Source of the DNA: Clostridia bacterium
Lineage (GTDB): Bacteria > Bacillota > Clostridia > Caldicoprobacterales > Caldicoprobacteraceae
Length of the DNA: 64,000 nucleotides
Assembly (NCBI GenBank): GCA_017577715.1
Contig: PKRC01000001.1
Span: 209,819-273,818 of the forward strand
Direction: 5' to 3'
This document shows, piece by piece, positions 52,718 through 62,021 of the stretch. Below the pieces are notes generated by a model that ran no database searches, was not told where the DNA came from, and saw only the letters and a program-made list of their open reading frames with translations. The position numbers and the translations under genes were made by a program. Within the stretch, counting starts at the first letter, position 1. Each line of letters begins with the position of its first letter.

Positions 52718-53113
52718 TACCCCTTTGCTGTAATTTAATTCATGCCTTCCACAACCTTTGAAAATGTAGGCATTCTCAAGGATTTAGAGCATCACGGCAA
52801 TGGCGTTAAGTAGCCTACCTGCCTGCATAAAGTTAAACGAGAGCCAACACCATATCTCTTCAATTAAATTATACCATATAACAACCGCATCCTGGCATAA
52901 GTATTTTTGTAATATTTTTGTGTCGTTGCGCCTGAGGGACAGATGGTTCGAAAGCTTTTCTTGAAGAAAGGCATAATCGATTCCTAGATCGCAATGCAAT
53001 TTTCCGCAGAAATTGACGTTTTCAGAATCGATCAGCCGAGGATATTTTGTACAACGCCGGGTAATAATTAAAAAAGAGGTGCTTTAGCCTGTTTAAGTCG
53101 AGGGGAGAATGCT
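52718..53113. other. Gene-free interval upstream of dUTPase and the small membrane gene
   Basis: About 400 bases between divergent genes. One 71-codon minus-strand frame (52784-52999) has no ribosome site and no recognisable composition, so I treat it as chance. I see no clear promoter or structure. Confidence 0.5.
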
Positions 53114-53320
53114 ATGGGTCTATTTTCGACGATATTGAATATTTTAATGACGCATTATTTTTCGTTATTAATGATTTTCTCCAGCTTAATTCTTTTCGTA
53201 GTTTATGGGTTGGAAGCGCCTGGTAAGTTTCCTAGGGAACAGAAGATCGCAAAATGGTGCAGCTTGGCATATCTGGCAATCGCTGTGCTTTTCTTTATTG
53301 TTTCCAGATTTGCAGGATAA
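53114..53320 (+). CDS. Small two-helix membrane protein
   Basis: The 68-residue product has two membrane segments (about residues 15-31 and 46-63) joined by a charged loop EAPGKFPREQKIAKW. It resembles the small CLC_0170-like proteins of Clostridia, but this is tentative. The ATG follows GAGGGGAG. It points toward the ger operon on the opposite strand. Confidence 0.55.
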   Translation: MGLFSTILNILMTHYFSLLMIFSSLILFVVYGLEAPGKFPREQKIAKWCSLAYLAIAVLFFIVSRFAG

Positions 53321-53328
53321 GATAACGA

Positions 53329-54495
53329 TTATTTGATTACTCCCACTCTTCTTAGCTTTACGTCCACCTCCATTTCGAGGGATGAGTTGACAAAATACTC
53401 CTTCCATCTATCCTTATTTTTTTCCCAAAAATCCGGATAGTAGTTTTGTACCCTTCGCCCCAGTTCTACACAATCGGTTCTTAAATCATTTACCAGCTTA
53501 TCAAACACCTCGCTACAAGAACGTGTAATTTTTTGTTTCACCAAATCTTCCACTTGGCGAATAAGGGTCATATCATAAGTATTGAACTTTTCGTTTTGAA
53601 TCTCACCTATATCCCCTTCTACGTCCATTTTGACTTTGAAGATAAACCTGTTGCCGTCTAGAACAGGTTTTATGGATACTTTGTTGTTGGTGATATTAAA
53701 TACAAAATCTCCCGTTTTAATCTTATCGCTGGAAATATCTATAATTCCCTTGGCCGGTTGGCCGTGAAGCCATTTAAGGACCATGACCTCGGACCCAGTG
53801 AGCCATGCCACCAGTTTATCGCCGCTAAATACCCCAGCGCCCTGAACAGTTAGGGTATCCTTTTTTAACACAATGCTGGGCAAACATACATCCAGCTTTC
53901 GTATAAAGTGCCTCTGCATTTTTCCAAAATCCATAGGCATAAGCACCATTAGATTTCGTTTTTCGTTTTCGTCTAACAAATCGCTGATGTATTGCGATGT
54001 GCTTTTAACGGTTTTGGGCTGTACTTTAAAAACTTCGCTGGCTTTTCCTTTACTTACAGCTACTTTAGTGCGCTGCCTTATCCTGGAATCTCTGAAGAAA
54101 AAGTCGATATACTTGCCAATTCCTTTCGTTGACAGCTCCTCTCCAAAAACTACCACCTGTAAATGGTCGTAATTGGGCACTTGATTGAGGGTGGACATGA
54201 GCGTCTGTTCTGCCATCATCAAATTCTTTGCCTCTATGCTGATATTTAACGTAGATGCTCCTCCACCCCCTCCTTCGCCCTGTCCGCTTGCCACCAGCAT
54301 ATCGGCTGGCAGGGCTATTTGATACGTTACCATAATCCTTTCCTCATCTCCTTCTACGTCCTTTGAGAGGTCCAACCCTATTCCCAATATGAAGGCATTG
54401 GTTTCTATTTCCACCATATCCCAACAGCCCGTCATGATAAAGGCGATAATAATGGCGATTACCGCTGCTGCGATATACTTTTTATTTACCCTCAT
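53329..54495 (-). CDS. Spore germination lipoprotein, Ger(x)C family
   Basis: The 388-residue protein is the C subunit of a nutrient germinant receptor. It has a lipoprotein signal with lipobox MTGC (Cys 24) followed by WDMVEIE, and a long extracytoplasmic domain (FILGIGLDLSKD, VFGEELSTKGIGKYIDFFFRD). It overlaps the permease gene by 14 bases. The germinant cannot be predicted. Confidence 0.92.
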   Translation of the reverse strand: MRVNKKYIAAAVIAIIIAFIMTGCWDMVEIETNAFILGIGLDLSKDVEGDEERIMVTYQIALPADMLVASGQGEGGGGGASTLNISIEAKNLMMAEQTLMSTLNQVPNYDHLQVVVFGEELSTKGIGKYIDFFFRDSRIRQRTKVAVSKGKASEVFKVQPKTVKSTSQYISDLLDENEKRNLMVLMPMDFGKMQRHFIRKLDVCLPSIVLKKDTLTVQGAGVFSGDKLVAWLTGSEVMVLKWLHGQPAKGIIDISSDKIKTGDFVFNITNNKVSIKPVLDGNRFIFKVKMDVEGDIGEIQNEKFNTYDMTLIRQVEDLVKQKITRSCSEVFDKLVNDLRTDCVELGRRVQNYYPDFWEKNKDRWKEYFVNSSLEMEVDVKLRRVGVIK

Positions 54496-55588
54496 TCTCT
54501 AAACTTTCCCCCTTTTTAAGTATGACAGCCAGTACGTAGAGTACTATCACTGCAGCCAGTAAGGCCAAACCTATGTAGCTGACATACTGCGAGAATACGT
54601 TTATCTCCTTAATGTTTTGAGGCAACAAGGCTAGCACGTATATTATGGGCACAATTAAAAGTATAAAAGGTTTGTAATTCCTAAGCCCCAGCAGCTTTGT
54701 TATTGAAACAGAAGAAAGGTATAAATAGGAAGACACCGTCGTATAGGCCCCTAGCATCAAAAAGATCATAAAGAAGATATCGAATCTTTCTGCGAAACCT
54801 CCGGGGAATTTAATGTACCTGGCCAATTGAAGAGTGGGATATAGGGAACGGGCAACCGCTTCAACCCCAGCAGTGCCCACTGCGACTGCCACAAATAGCG
54901 AATATATAAAGATGGAAGGCAGTATGCCCCACAAGCCATATTTTACGACCTTGCTGGTGTCCTGAGCATATGGCGTAATGAAGAGGAGCACTTCAAAGCC
55001 TAGATAAGATATGGTCAAGTGGGGGACGGCATAAAGCCACTGGGATATATTCTGCTTAAAAGCGGGTAGCAGCTCTTCAAAATTGAAATTTTCAAGGGAT
55101 AATACGATAACCAGAAGCATGGTTCCGATTACAAGGGGTTCAAACAGCTCGCATATCTTAGCTAGGGAGCTAACGCCGTTGAGGCACAGGTAAACCGCCG
55201 CGAACAAAAAGGTAATTATCAATACTTCCAATGGAGTATTTTTAAGTAACAGTACTTTTACGGCATCGCAAAACAGCCTTAAAATCACGCTTACTACGCT
55301 TATGAAATAAAAAAAGAATATAAATCCCAATATCTTGGCCGGGATAAGGCCTATTATCTTCCTGCTGTATTCCATTATGGTGTCATTTGGAAATCTTCTG
55401 GCCAACAGTGCTACTATAACCAGCACCAGTGCCATTAATGCTCCGGTAATAAACGTAGCAATAAATCCACCCGCTTTAGCCAATTCGGCAGCAGTACGGG
55501 GTAGAGTCAATACAGTTACCCCTATAATGGCCGAGGATACCATGAACGTTATTTGTATGTTGCTCAACCAGTCACTTCTTTCTTTCAT
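54482..55588 (-). CDS. Spore germination permease, GerB subunit
   Basis: The 368-residue protein has about ten membrane segments and belongs to the endospore germination permease branch of the APC superfamily (start SNIQITFMVSSAIIGVTVLTLPR). It is the likely germinant-binding subunit. It overlaps gerA by four bases and gerC by 14, a tight gerA-B-C operon. Confidence 0.92.
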   Translation of the reverse strand: MKERSDWLSNIQITFMVSSAIIGVTVLTLPRTAAELAKAGGFIATFITGALMALVLVIVALLARRFPNDTIMEYSRKIIGLIPAKILGFIFFFYFISVVSVILRLFCDAVKVLLLKNTPLEVLIITFLFAAVYLCLNGVSSLAKICELFEPLVIGTMLLVIVLSLENFNFEELLPAFKQNISQWLYAVPHLTISYLGFEVLLFITPYAQDTSKVVKYGLWGILPSIFIYSLFVAVAVGTAGVEAVARSLYPTLQLARYIKFPGGFAERFDIFFMIFLMLGAYTTVSSYLYLSSVSITKLLGLRNYKPFILLIVPIIYVLALLPQNIKEINVFSQYVSYIGLALLAAVIVLYVLAVILKKGESLENEGK

Positions 55589-57186
55589 CGAACTTCCTCC
55601 TTGACAGGGTCTTGCTGCCGTCTATCGATATCTATGGGATACGTGCTGGTAGGCCTTCGCTTCATGATCTGTGTGGGTAAACGTATGAAAAAGTCCTTCC
55701 AGTCTTGATACCTCATAGGCGCCTGTGGCGTCATGTAGCTTACCCCAAAGCTCTTTATGGTTACCAAATGGACGTTTAAAATAATGAATCCGAGTATGAC
55801 GCCATATATGCCAAAAACAGCAGCTAACACGATAAAGGGAAAGCGAATCAACCTAATGGCCAGAGCAGCGCTGTACGATGGAATGATAAATGAGGCTATA
55901 GCGGTAATGGCCACCACGATTACCATAATGGGGCTGGTAATTCCCGCTCTGACGGCCGCGTCCCCTATGATCAAACCGCCAACTATGCCTATGGTTTGGC
56001 CGATGGCCCGCGGTAGCCTGGCTCCCGCTTCCCTGAGTAGCTCAAATGTAAGCTCCATAAGAAGGGCTTCCACAAAAGCCGGGAAGGGTACGGTGGCGCG
56101 GGCGGCAGCAACCGATATTACCAGGTTGGTGGGGATAAAGCCAGGGTGAAATGATACGATGGCTACATATATTGCCGGCGTTAGCGACGCTAAAACAGCT
56201 CCGCTCCAGCGCAAAAGTCGAATGAAGGAAGCCAGTATCCAGCGTTCATAATAGTCTTCAGGACTTTGAAAAAACTGATAAAATGTAGCTGGAACAATAA
56301 GGGCATAAGGGCTGTTATCCATCAATATGGCCACTCGGCCTTCTGCTAGGCTGGCTGCCGTCTTATCAGGGCGTTCGGTAACCTCGATCTGCGGGAAATA
56401 GGTGAGATAATTGTCCTGGATATACTGCTCTATTTGGCTGCTATCCAAGAATATATCCACATCTATTTGGTTAAGTCGCCGCTCTACCTCCTCCACCAGT
56501 TCTTGGCTGGCCACTCCTTTGATATATGCATAGGCTACATCGGTTTTGCTCCGTCTGCCAATCTGTACGGATTTTATTACCAGGTTTGGGTCCTTGATCT
56601 TTCTTCTAAGCAAGGCGGTATTTACCCTTAAGGTTTCGGTAAAGCCCTCCCTGGGTCCGCGAATCACCACTTCCGATGGAGGTTCCTGTATGCTTCGCTG
56701 GGGCCATCCCCTGGCGTTGGCTATCAGGATCTTATCAAATCCGTCGATTATGACGGCCACTTCACCAGATAAAACGTACAAAAAAGCGTCGTCTAAGGTT
56801 TTTGCCTCTTTTATTTCCCCTACCGCTAAAGCATGAAGTTTGACGATTTCGAATATCCTATCTGGCTGTATGGGCTGGTTTAAATTGGTTTCTAGCAAGG
56901 CAATCTGATGCATCATAGGTTTCAAAATTTGTTCATTGATCACAGTAACGTTGACCAGCCCATCGACATACACTAGGGCGCATGGTATGCTTTGGGTCCC
57001 TAAACTAAATTCGCGGAATACTACGTCGCTGCTGTCCTTCAAGAAAGCCTTAAACTTTTCCAAATTTTTACCGATTTCCTTATCCAGAGTCAGGTCCACC
57101 TGTTCCTCGCTCTTTAACTTGGGCGGATTGTTCTCTTCCATCTTTTTTCTGTTTTTGGGATTGGGAGAACCTTCTACGTACTTCAT
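55585..57186 (-). CDS. Spore germination protein, GerA subunit
   Basis: The 533-residue protein has the large N-terminal cytoplasmic domain (LEKFKAFLKDSSDVVFREF, IRGPREGFTETLRVN) and C-terminal membrane segments (GQTIGIVGGLIIGDAAV) of the GerA family, which form an oligomeric ion channel. ATG 57186 is preceded by GAGAGGT at ten bases; the first in-frame GTG is 57204. First gene of the ger operon. Confidence 0.93.
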   Translation of the reverse strand: MKYVEGSPNPKNRKKMEENNPPKLKSEEQVDLTLDKEIGKNLEKFKAFLKDSSDVVFREFSLGTQSIPCALVYVDGLVNVTVINEQILKPMMHQIALLETNLNQPIQPDRIFEIVKLHALAVGEIKEAKTLDDAFLYVLSGEVAVIIDGFDKILIANARGWPQRSIQEPPSEVVIRGPREGFTETLRVNTALLRRKIKDPNLVIKSVQIGRRSKTDVAYAYIKGVASQELVEEVERRLNQIDVDIFLDSSQIEQYIQDNYLTYFPQIEVTERPDKTAASLAEGRVAILMDNSPYALIVPATFYQFFQSPEDYYERWILASFIRLLRWSGAVLASLTPAIYVAIVSFHPGFIPTNLVISVAAARATVPFPAFVEALLMELTFELLREAGARLPRAIGQTIGIVGGLIIGDAAVRAGITSPIMVIVVAITAIASFIIPSYSAALAIRLIRFPFIVLAAVFGIYGVILGFIILNVHLVTIKSFGVSYMTPQAPMRYQDWKDFFIRLPTQIMKRRPTSTYPIDIDRRQQDPVKEEVR

Positions 57187-57287
57187 ATTCCCACTACCTC
57201 TCAAATCATCAAATTGTAATGCTTTTGGGCTATATCTAAGTAATAGAATACAACATGTGCACGCTATTTATTCAGCATGATGAAAAA

Positions 57288-57311
57288 ACGGCAGGACTAT
57301 AATCCTGCCGT
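57288..57311 (-). terminator. Terminator of the DUF1015 gene
   Basis: CGGCAGGA (57289-57296) pairs with TCCTGCCG (57303-57310); on the minus strand TTTTTT follows. Confidence 0.85.
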
Positions 57312-57328
57312 CTGTAAGCCGCTCGCTG

Positions 57329-58654
57329 TTAGAATTTGTTTATCACCAATCCTGTCAGCAGCTTAGGATAAAAGTAAGTTGATTTTTGCGGCATCTTTTC
57401 TCCGGCCAACGAGACCTCCTTTACTTGCCTTACCGATGGAGCATTGACGAAGAACGCCATCTGGCACTTGCCCTCTTCTACCCACTGTGCCCCCTCCATC
57501 AAATCATGAGTATAGGTGATAAACTCCTGATTTGCCATCTGCTCCCTCCCTATCCCCAGCAGGGGTTCCAACAGCAATGTATGGAGAATTGTGACGTCTA
57601 GACTCCGATATGATATATGGTGCTGGGGCAATCGCTCATTTACGGATTCCATGCTCTTGAGCGTCAAAATATAGCAGCTTCTCAAATTTCCGTCGTAGAA
57701 TACGAAGCTGTGGCTGCCTTTTTGGGTAAGCAGGCTTTCCATTTCATCTGCCCGCTGCTTTAAGGTTGCGCCCGATAAAGCATGCTCCTCTACTATGAAG
57801 TCCTTGCTCGCTCTTTTTAGAAATTCCTCCTTTGAAAAGCCCTCTATGCCGCTTATTATTCTGTGTGTGGGAAGTATGATGAGGCCAGGATCCTCCATCT
57901 CGACTATCATCATCATGACAAAGTTGTAGAGCTCGTCGCCCGTGTGATACGGATTTTGAGCCATGCGCTGATTGCGATATGTAAGGGCTGTCTCGTACCG
58001 GTGATGGCCATCGGCGATATACAGTTTCTTATCTGCCATGCACTCCTGGATTTGCGCTATCAAGGAATGGTCGGACACAACCCACAGCCTATCGATAATG
58101 CCCGGAATGGCCTCGACTTCTATATCAGGGGAATGAGCATCAATATGCCGTTTGAGTAGGTGCGGGATAGCTTTCTCGGGATCGTCATAGAGAGCAAATA
58201 TCTGGCTGAAGTTTGCCTGGCAGGCCTGCATAAGTCGTAATCTATCGGCCTTTGGCTTGGAAAGGGTATTCTCATGGGGCAGTATGACGCCCTTCGAGAA
58301 ATCCTCCAACCTCACCAGGCTTATAAATCCCGTGCGAGTATATTTATTTCCGTTTGGAAGGCCAAACTCTTGTTGGTAAATGTAAAACGAAGGCTGCCTT
58401 TCTTGAACCAGTACCTGCTTTTCTATCCAATCCTTGAGATATGCTGCAGCCCTGGTATATTTGTTGTTGAGTTCATCATCTTCGGGCTCTTCCTTCCCCA
58501 GCTCCAGCCGAATTATATTGTACTGGCTGATTTGGTAAAATCGATCCTGCTCGCTCGGCGATATCACGTCATAAGGAGGAGTCGTCACCTTAGCCAGATC
58601 GCCTATCTTTGAAGCGTTGTAACGGAAGCCTTTAAAAGGTATAACCTGTGCCAT
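57329..58654 (-). CDS. DUF1015 family protein
   Basis: The 441-residue protein matches DUF1015 over its whole length: PFKGFRYNASKIGDLAKVTTPPYDVISP at the start (split motif), RTGFISLVRLEDF, DGHHRYETALTYR and LLEPLLGI. Members are widespread in anaerobes and often near serine or sugar metabolism genes, but the function is unknown. It is monocistronic with its own terminator. Confidence 0.9.
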   Translation of the reverse strand: MAQVIPFKGFRYNASKIGDLAKVTTPPYDVISPSEQDRFYQISQYNIIRLELGKEEPEDDELNNKYTRAAAYLKDWIEKQVLVQERQPSFYIYQQEFGLPNGNKYTRTGFISLVRLEDFSKGVILPHENTLSKPKADRLRLMQACQANFSQIFALYDDPEKAIPHLLKRHIDAHSPDIEVEAIPGIIDRLWVVSDHSLIAQIQECMADKKLYIADGHHRYETALTYRNQRMAQNPYHTGDELYNFVMMMIVEMEDPGLIILPTHRIISGIEGFSKEEFLKRASKDFIVEEHALSGATLKQRADEMESLLTQKGSHSFVFYDGNLRSCYILTLKSMESVNERLPQHHISYRSLDVTILHTLLLEPLLGIGREQMANQEFITYTHDLMEGAQWVEEGKCQMAFFVNAPSVRQVKEVSLAGEKMPQKSTYFYPKLLTGLVINKF

Positions 58655-58745
58655 GTTTCTTACACCCCTACAAATTTTTTAATACTCATTTTATATTATC
58701 TTTACCATGGCGTCAAGAAAATGGCACAGGTTATACCCCTACGGC

Positions 58746-59366
58746 CTAATCCCTGTCCTTCAAGCTGTTGAGGTAATCGATGAGGTCTGAAGCTTCCTGC
58801 TTGGTCAGGGCTTTGCTCTCGGATTTGTGATATCTCTGCTGCAGTATCTCTTTCATCTGTCCTTCGGTATATCCCAGTGCATTGTATATGGCATAAATTG
58901 CCCTTCGCTGTGCATCGGTGATAGGTTCTTCACGGGTAGGAGTTTTAACCTCCTTGTCCCTGGATTCCACAGGGCTGTCAACCACACTCTCGCCCTCTTC
59001 CAGCTCTGGCGCAAATGGGGTACCGTATCCCAAAGCCGCCAGAGCACGGCCATAGGCCTTGGTATATGCCTTTTCTATATAGTCCTTAAAGTCATCTCCC
59101 GTTTCAGAACCTACCCCTATTTCAACATTTCCCCTACTATCGGTCACTTCGAGTTCGAAATAGGCAAACCGGTTATGGGGGTCTATGATCTTATCCCGGA
59201 TGACGGTCTTGGTCCCCTGTTTGTTTTCATTGCGAAACCATACCATCCGCCACTTGACCTCTAGATAATCGGCGTAGTCGGTTTCCCAATCGTTTATCTT
59301 GGGATTCCAGCGACGGATGGGAAGTTTGGTCAGGTGTTCTTCCGGATTGAAAGTTCCACCTTCCAT
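58746..59366 (-). CDS. ERF/Rad52-like single-strand annealing protein, putative
   Basis: The 206-residue protein has a beta-rich N-terminal part followed by KAYTKAYGRALAALGYG, which resembles the A-x-T-x-A-x-GRAL helix shared by Rad52/ERF-type annealing proteins of phages. The C-terminal part (ITDAQRRAIYAIYNALGY ... LTKQEASDLIDYLNSL) is a small domain often found at the end of such phage proteins. No phage genes surround it. AAAGGAG lies 12 bases upstream of the ATG. The assignment is tentative. Confidence 0.5.
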   Translation of the reverse strand: MEGGTFNPEEHLTKLPIRRWNPKINDWETDYADYLEVKWRMVWFRNENKQGTKTVIRDKIIDPHNRFAYFELEVTDSRGNVEIGVGSETGDDFKDYIEKAYTKAYGRALAALGYGTPFAPELEEGESVVDSPVESRDKEVKTPTREEPITDAQRRAIYAIYNALGYTEGQMKEILQQRYHKSESKALTKQEASDLIDYLNSLKDRD

Positions 59367-59472
59367 TATATATCAGTGCTCCTTTGCTTTTTGTATTGTG
59401 TTCATAACGTTTGTATTTATTATGCGAAGATGTATACGAAAAAACACTGATATATTTATGGAAACGATGGAA

Positions 59473-59820
59473 CTATGAATCCAGCGCGATGACGGCAATC
59501 AGCTCCAGGGGTTCATCGTCGCAGTTTTCAACCGAATGCCCCTTCCCACCTCCTGTAAACATGGCATCCCCTGCTTCTACGTAATGTATGGTACCGTCGT
59601 CGCTCACTTTACCCCTGCCCTTTAGGAAATAGAACATCTCGGTTTCACCGTCATGTTGATGGAACCCTATAGAACATCCCTTCTCCAGCGTTATCTTTGC
59701 AAAGAGGCGGACTTTTGATGGCAACTGCCCTTTCCCTATATGGGTAATTTTAACGGTGCCATTTCCTCCCCTCATTTTTTCCCTAAGTTCTTTTTCCATT
59801 TCATGGGCTTTAATGATCAT
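59473..59820 (-). CDS. Cupin domain protein
   Basis: The 115-residue protein is a single cupin barrel with the metal motif GFHQHDGETEMFYFLKGRG (His-x-His...Glu) and a second motif around GGGKGHSVEN. Small cupins of this type are often sugar isomerases or regulators; here the substrate is unknown. GGGGAGG precedes the ATG. Confidence 0.8.
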   Translation of the reverse strand: MIIKAHEMEKELREKMRGGNGTVKITHIGKGQLPSKVRLFAKITLEKGCSIGFHQHDGETEMFYFLKGRGKVSDDGTIHYVEAGDAMFTGGGKGHSVENCDDEPLELIAVIALDS

Positions 59821-60109
59821 ACTTCATCCTCCCCTTTTGTTGCTTTTAACAAAATAATGCAAAGTAAAGTTTTGTTGTGAAAAGAGGTAAATTATTTTGC
59901 AAGGCGTTTTTGCAGCCAATTGAAAATCCCAAATTTTATCGTATTTAAAAATTATTTTATCACATTTTCTAATTTATCTCCATCACGTGAAGATTAAATG
60001 TATTAGCGCTAAAAAGCTAAAATGGTCGCCTCGGTTTCATAAAGGTTTAGTTTAAAAAAATATTTATGCAGCGCATAAATCGTTTTAAAGTGGTTAACCT
60101 AAATAGCGA
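59821..60109. other. Gene-free interval before the large RNA
   Basis: No gene. A perfect 8-bp inverted repeat, ATTTATGC-agc-GCATAAAT (60062-60080), lies 30 bp before the closing stem of the RNA and could be an operator. I could not find a strong sigma-A promoter for the RNA. Confidence 0.45.
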
Positions 60110-60519
60110 AAGGGCACGTAACGGTTGAGCCCAGATCCATATACGCTCGGTGAGGGCGTATATGGGTCGGCCAAAGATTGCATACAGGTCCCGTCAGGCC
60201 TGTATGCAGTCGGCGGGCAGATTCCGTGGGGCGGGGAAAAGTTTTATTGCAGTCGAAATCTTTGATTGCAATAAGATTCCAACCTGTCTCACGGGGTCGA
60301 GCGAAGATCATACAGGGTGCCGAAGGTGATTATACTAACGGTTCTGTGCAGCCGAGAGGTTGCACAGGGCTGTGCAGGTATCCTGTATGGTCGAACGAAC
60401 CATCACGACAGGTGATGACCTGTTTGGTCATGGTCCTAAATACGGCTGGTTCGTATTTAGGATCATGGCTGGATAGTAAGTTACCTGTCGTGGTGCAAGG
60501 TAGATCGTTACGTGCTCTT
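60110..60519 (+). ncRNA. Large structured non-coding RNA candidate (about 410 nt)
   Basis: The ends pair in a 14-bp stem (60110-60123 with 60506-60519, one G-U). Inside are seven more long stems: 60134-60146/60156-60168 (13 bp), 60179-60188/60199-60208 (10), 60242-60254/60264-60276 (13), 60306-60316/60382-60392 (11), 60344-60353/60358-60367 (10, closed by the GNRA tetraloop GAGA), 60401-60413/60483-60495 (13) and 60427-60444/60452-60469 (18). All wobbles I found are G-U when read on the plus strand and would be A-C mismatches on the other, so the RNA is plus-strand. A T6 run follows at 60523. The frames that cross it look non-coding. It does not match tmRNA, RNase P, 6S or SRP RNA as I know them. 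Confidence 0.75.
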
Positions 60520-60666
60520 GTGTTTTTTATAAGCTTTATATGAAAAACTGTATCAGTACTGCTAATTTGTCGAGAATGAAATCAATGAAATAAGTTGAAG
60601 TCTTTATGAACAACGCTATTGCATTGATCAAATATCGATCTGATAAAGAAAATATGAGGTGAAAAA

Positions 60667-61791
60667 ATGAAAAAGTTGTCCTTTTTATTAATCGTTATGA
60701 TTATTTGGACCTCAGTATATCCTAAATCTGCCAATGCCGATGACTGGTATGAGGAAAGCCAAGACTACTTTACGGTATATCTCTCAGACGGAACCGTTCT
60801 CTTTAAGATTGGACGAAGGATATACGTAGGTGATCAATATATCAGCCAGGATAATAAGAAATATATAGTTACTCAAGTCAATACCTCGAAAAAAATCGCC
60901 ATAGCTGAATTTGTAGAAGATGTAGAGCTACCCGATGTTTCGGCCTTGCTCTTTAATGCATCTGTATCGGCCTTCGCACAGGATAAAGATAAAACAATAG
61001 GAATTTACTGCACGCATACCGATGAATCATATTTGCCCTCAGATGGAAAAGCTAGCATAAAAGGAAAGGGGGGTATATTGGATGTCGCCAGAAAACTAGG
61101 CGAGACGCTCAGAAACAAAGGAATAAAAGCGATAGTTGATACAACCTCTCATGATCCCCACGACGCAGGTGCATACCGACGTTCCAGACAGACAGCTTTT
61201 AAGATAATAAAGGAGCATCGCCCAATTGCTCTTTTCGATTTACATAGAGATGCAGTTCCTAAAGAGGAATACATAACCAGATTAAACAACCAGGAAATCA
61301 CAAAAGTACGTATCGTGGTAGGTAGAAGCAACCAAAACCGACAGGCAAACGAAGCATTTGCATATCGCATAAAAGCGGTAGCTGATAAACAGTATCCGGG
61401 CCTTATAAAGGATATTTTTATAGGTAAAGGAAGTTATAATCAGGAACTCCATCCTCAATCTCTGCTTTTGGAATTTGGCACCTATGATCATACCAAGGAG
61501 CGGGCTTTAAGATCTGCCTCACTTTTTGCTGAAGTTGTAAATATGGTCTTATTTGGCGGTACCATTCGAAATGAGCATACGCGGCAAAAAGAAAAAGTCC
61601 CCCAGTTAGCAAAAGAAAGTACTGGTGCCGAAAGAGGAGGTATACTGGTTCTACTTTTTATCTTAATTGGTGGTGGAGGTGCTTTCTTTTATTTAAGTTC
61701 TGGGAAAGAAGAACTACGGGTAAAGATTCAAAATCTGAGAAATCTCATTTTAGATGTAAAGGAAAGTATATCAAGCCGTTTTCGCAAATAA
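60667..61791 (+). CDS. SpoIIP-like N-acetylmuramoyl-L-alanine amidase
   Basis: SpoIIP cleaves stem peptides from septal peptidoglycan during engulfment. The 374-residue protein has a signal peptide (residues 1-24), a short N-terminal domain and a SpoIIP amidase domain (about residues 115-300) with GIYCTHTDESY, DTTSHDPHDAGAYRRSR, LFDLHRDAVP and LLLEFGTYDHT, which include the zinc ligands and catalytic glutamate. Unlike classical SpoIIP it also has a C-terminal membrane helix (GGILVLLFILIGGGGAFFYL). GAGGTG precedes the ATG. It follows the large RNA. Confidence 0.85.
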   Translation: MKKLSFLLIVMIIWTSVYPKSANADDWYEESQDYFTVYLSDGTVLFKIGRRIYVGDQYISQDNKKYIVTQVNTSKKIAIAEFVEDVELPDVSALLFNASVSAFAQDKDKTIGIYCTHTDESYLPSDGKASIKGKGGILDVARKLGETLRNKGIKAIVDTTSHDPHDAGAYRRSRQTAFKIIKEHRPIALFDLHRDAVPKEEYITRLNNQEITKVRIVVGRSNQNRQANEAFAYRIKAVADKQYPGLIKDIFIGKGSYNQELHPQSLLLEFGTYDHTKERALRSASLFAEVVNMVLFGGTIRNEHTRQKEKVPQLAKESTGAERGGILVLLFILIGGGGAFFYLSSGKEELRVKIQNLRNLILDVKESISSRFRK

Positions 61792-62021
61792 ATTATCACA
61801 TAGGAAATTGGAAGGATAATGCGGTTATCCTCTTTATGAGCAGGGATTGCCATATCCCCAACGGTTTAACAAGCTCTTCATCAGTAAACGAAGTTTCCTT
61901 CAATTGCAAAATGTATATTAGTTTTCTCGAGCTTCAGGAAAGATGGGCAAGAAGTATAACACCTCCTTCAGCGGAAACATATCATATAATATGTAAATCC
62001 GCCAGGGAGGTGGATTAAGCT
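61792..62021. other. Short intergenic region
   Basis: No convincing gene. A 60-codon frame (61836-62018) has no ribosome site. A TATAAT-like CATATAATAT lies at about 61983-61992 ahead of the next gene without a clear -35. Confidence 0.4.

Noticed and set aside
52784..52999. A 71-codon minus-strand frame upstream of the dUTPase gene
   Set aside because: No ribosome site and no recognisable features; likely chance.
60110..60519. tmRNA, RNase P RNA or a retron
   Set aside because: No tRNA-like end or tag frame, none of the RNase P conserved sequences I know, and no reverse transcriptase gene nearby.
60178..60543. A 121-codon frame across the structured region
   Set aside because: No ribosome site, odd composition, and it coincides with long RNA stems whose pairing explains the open frame better.
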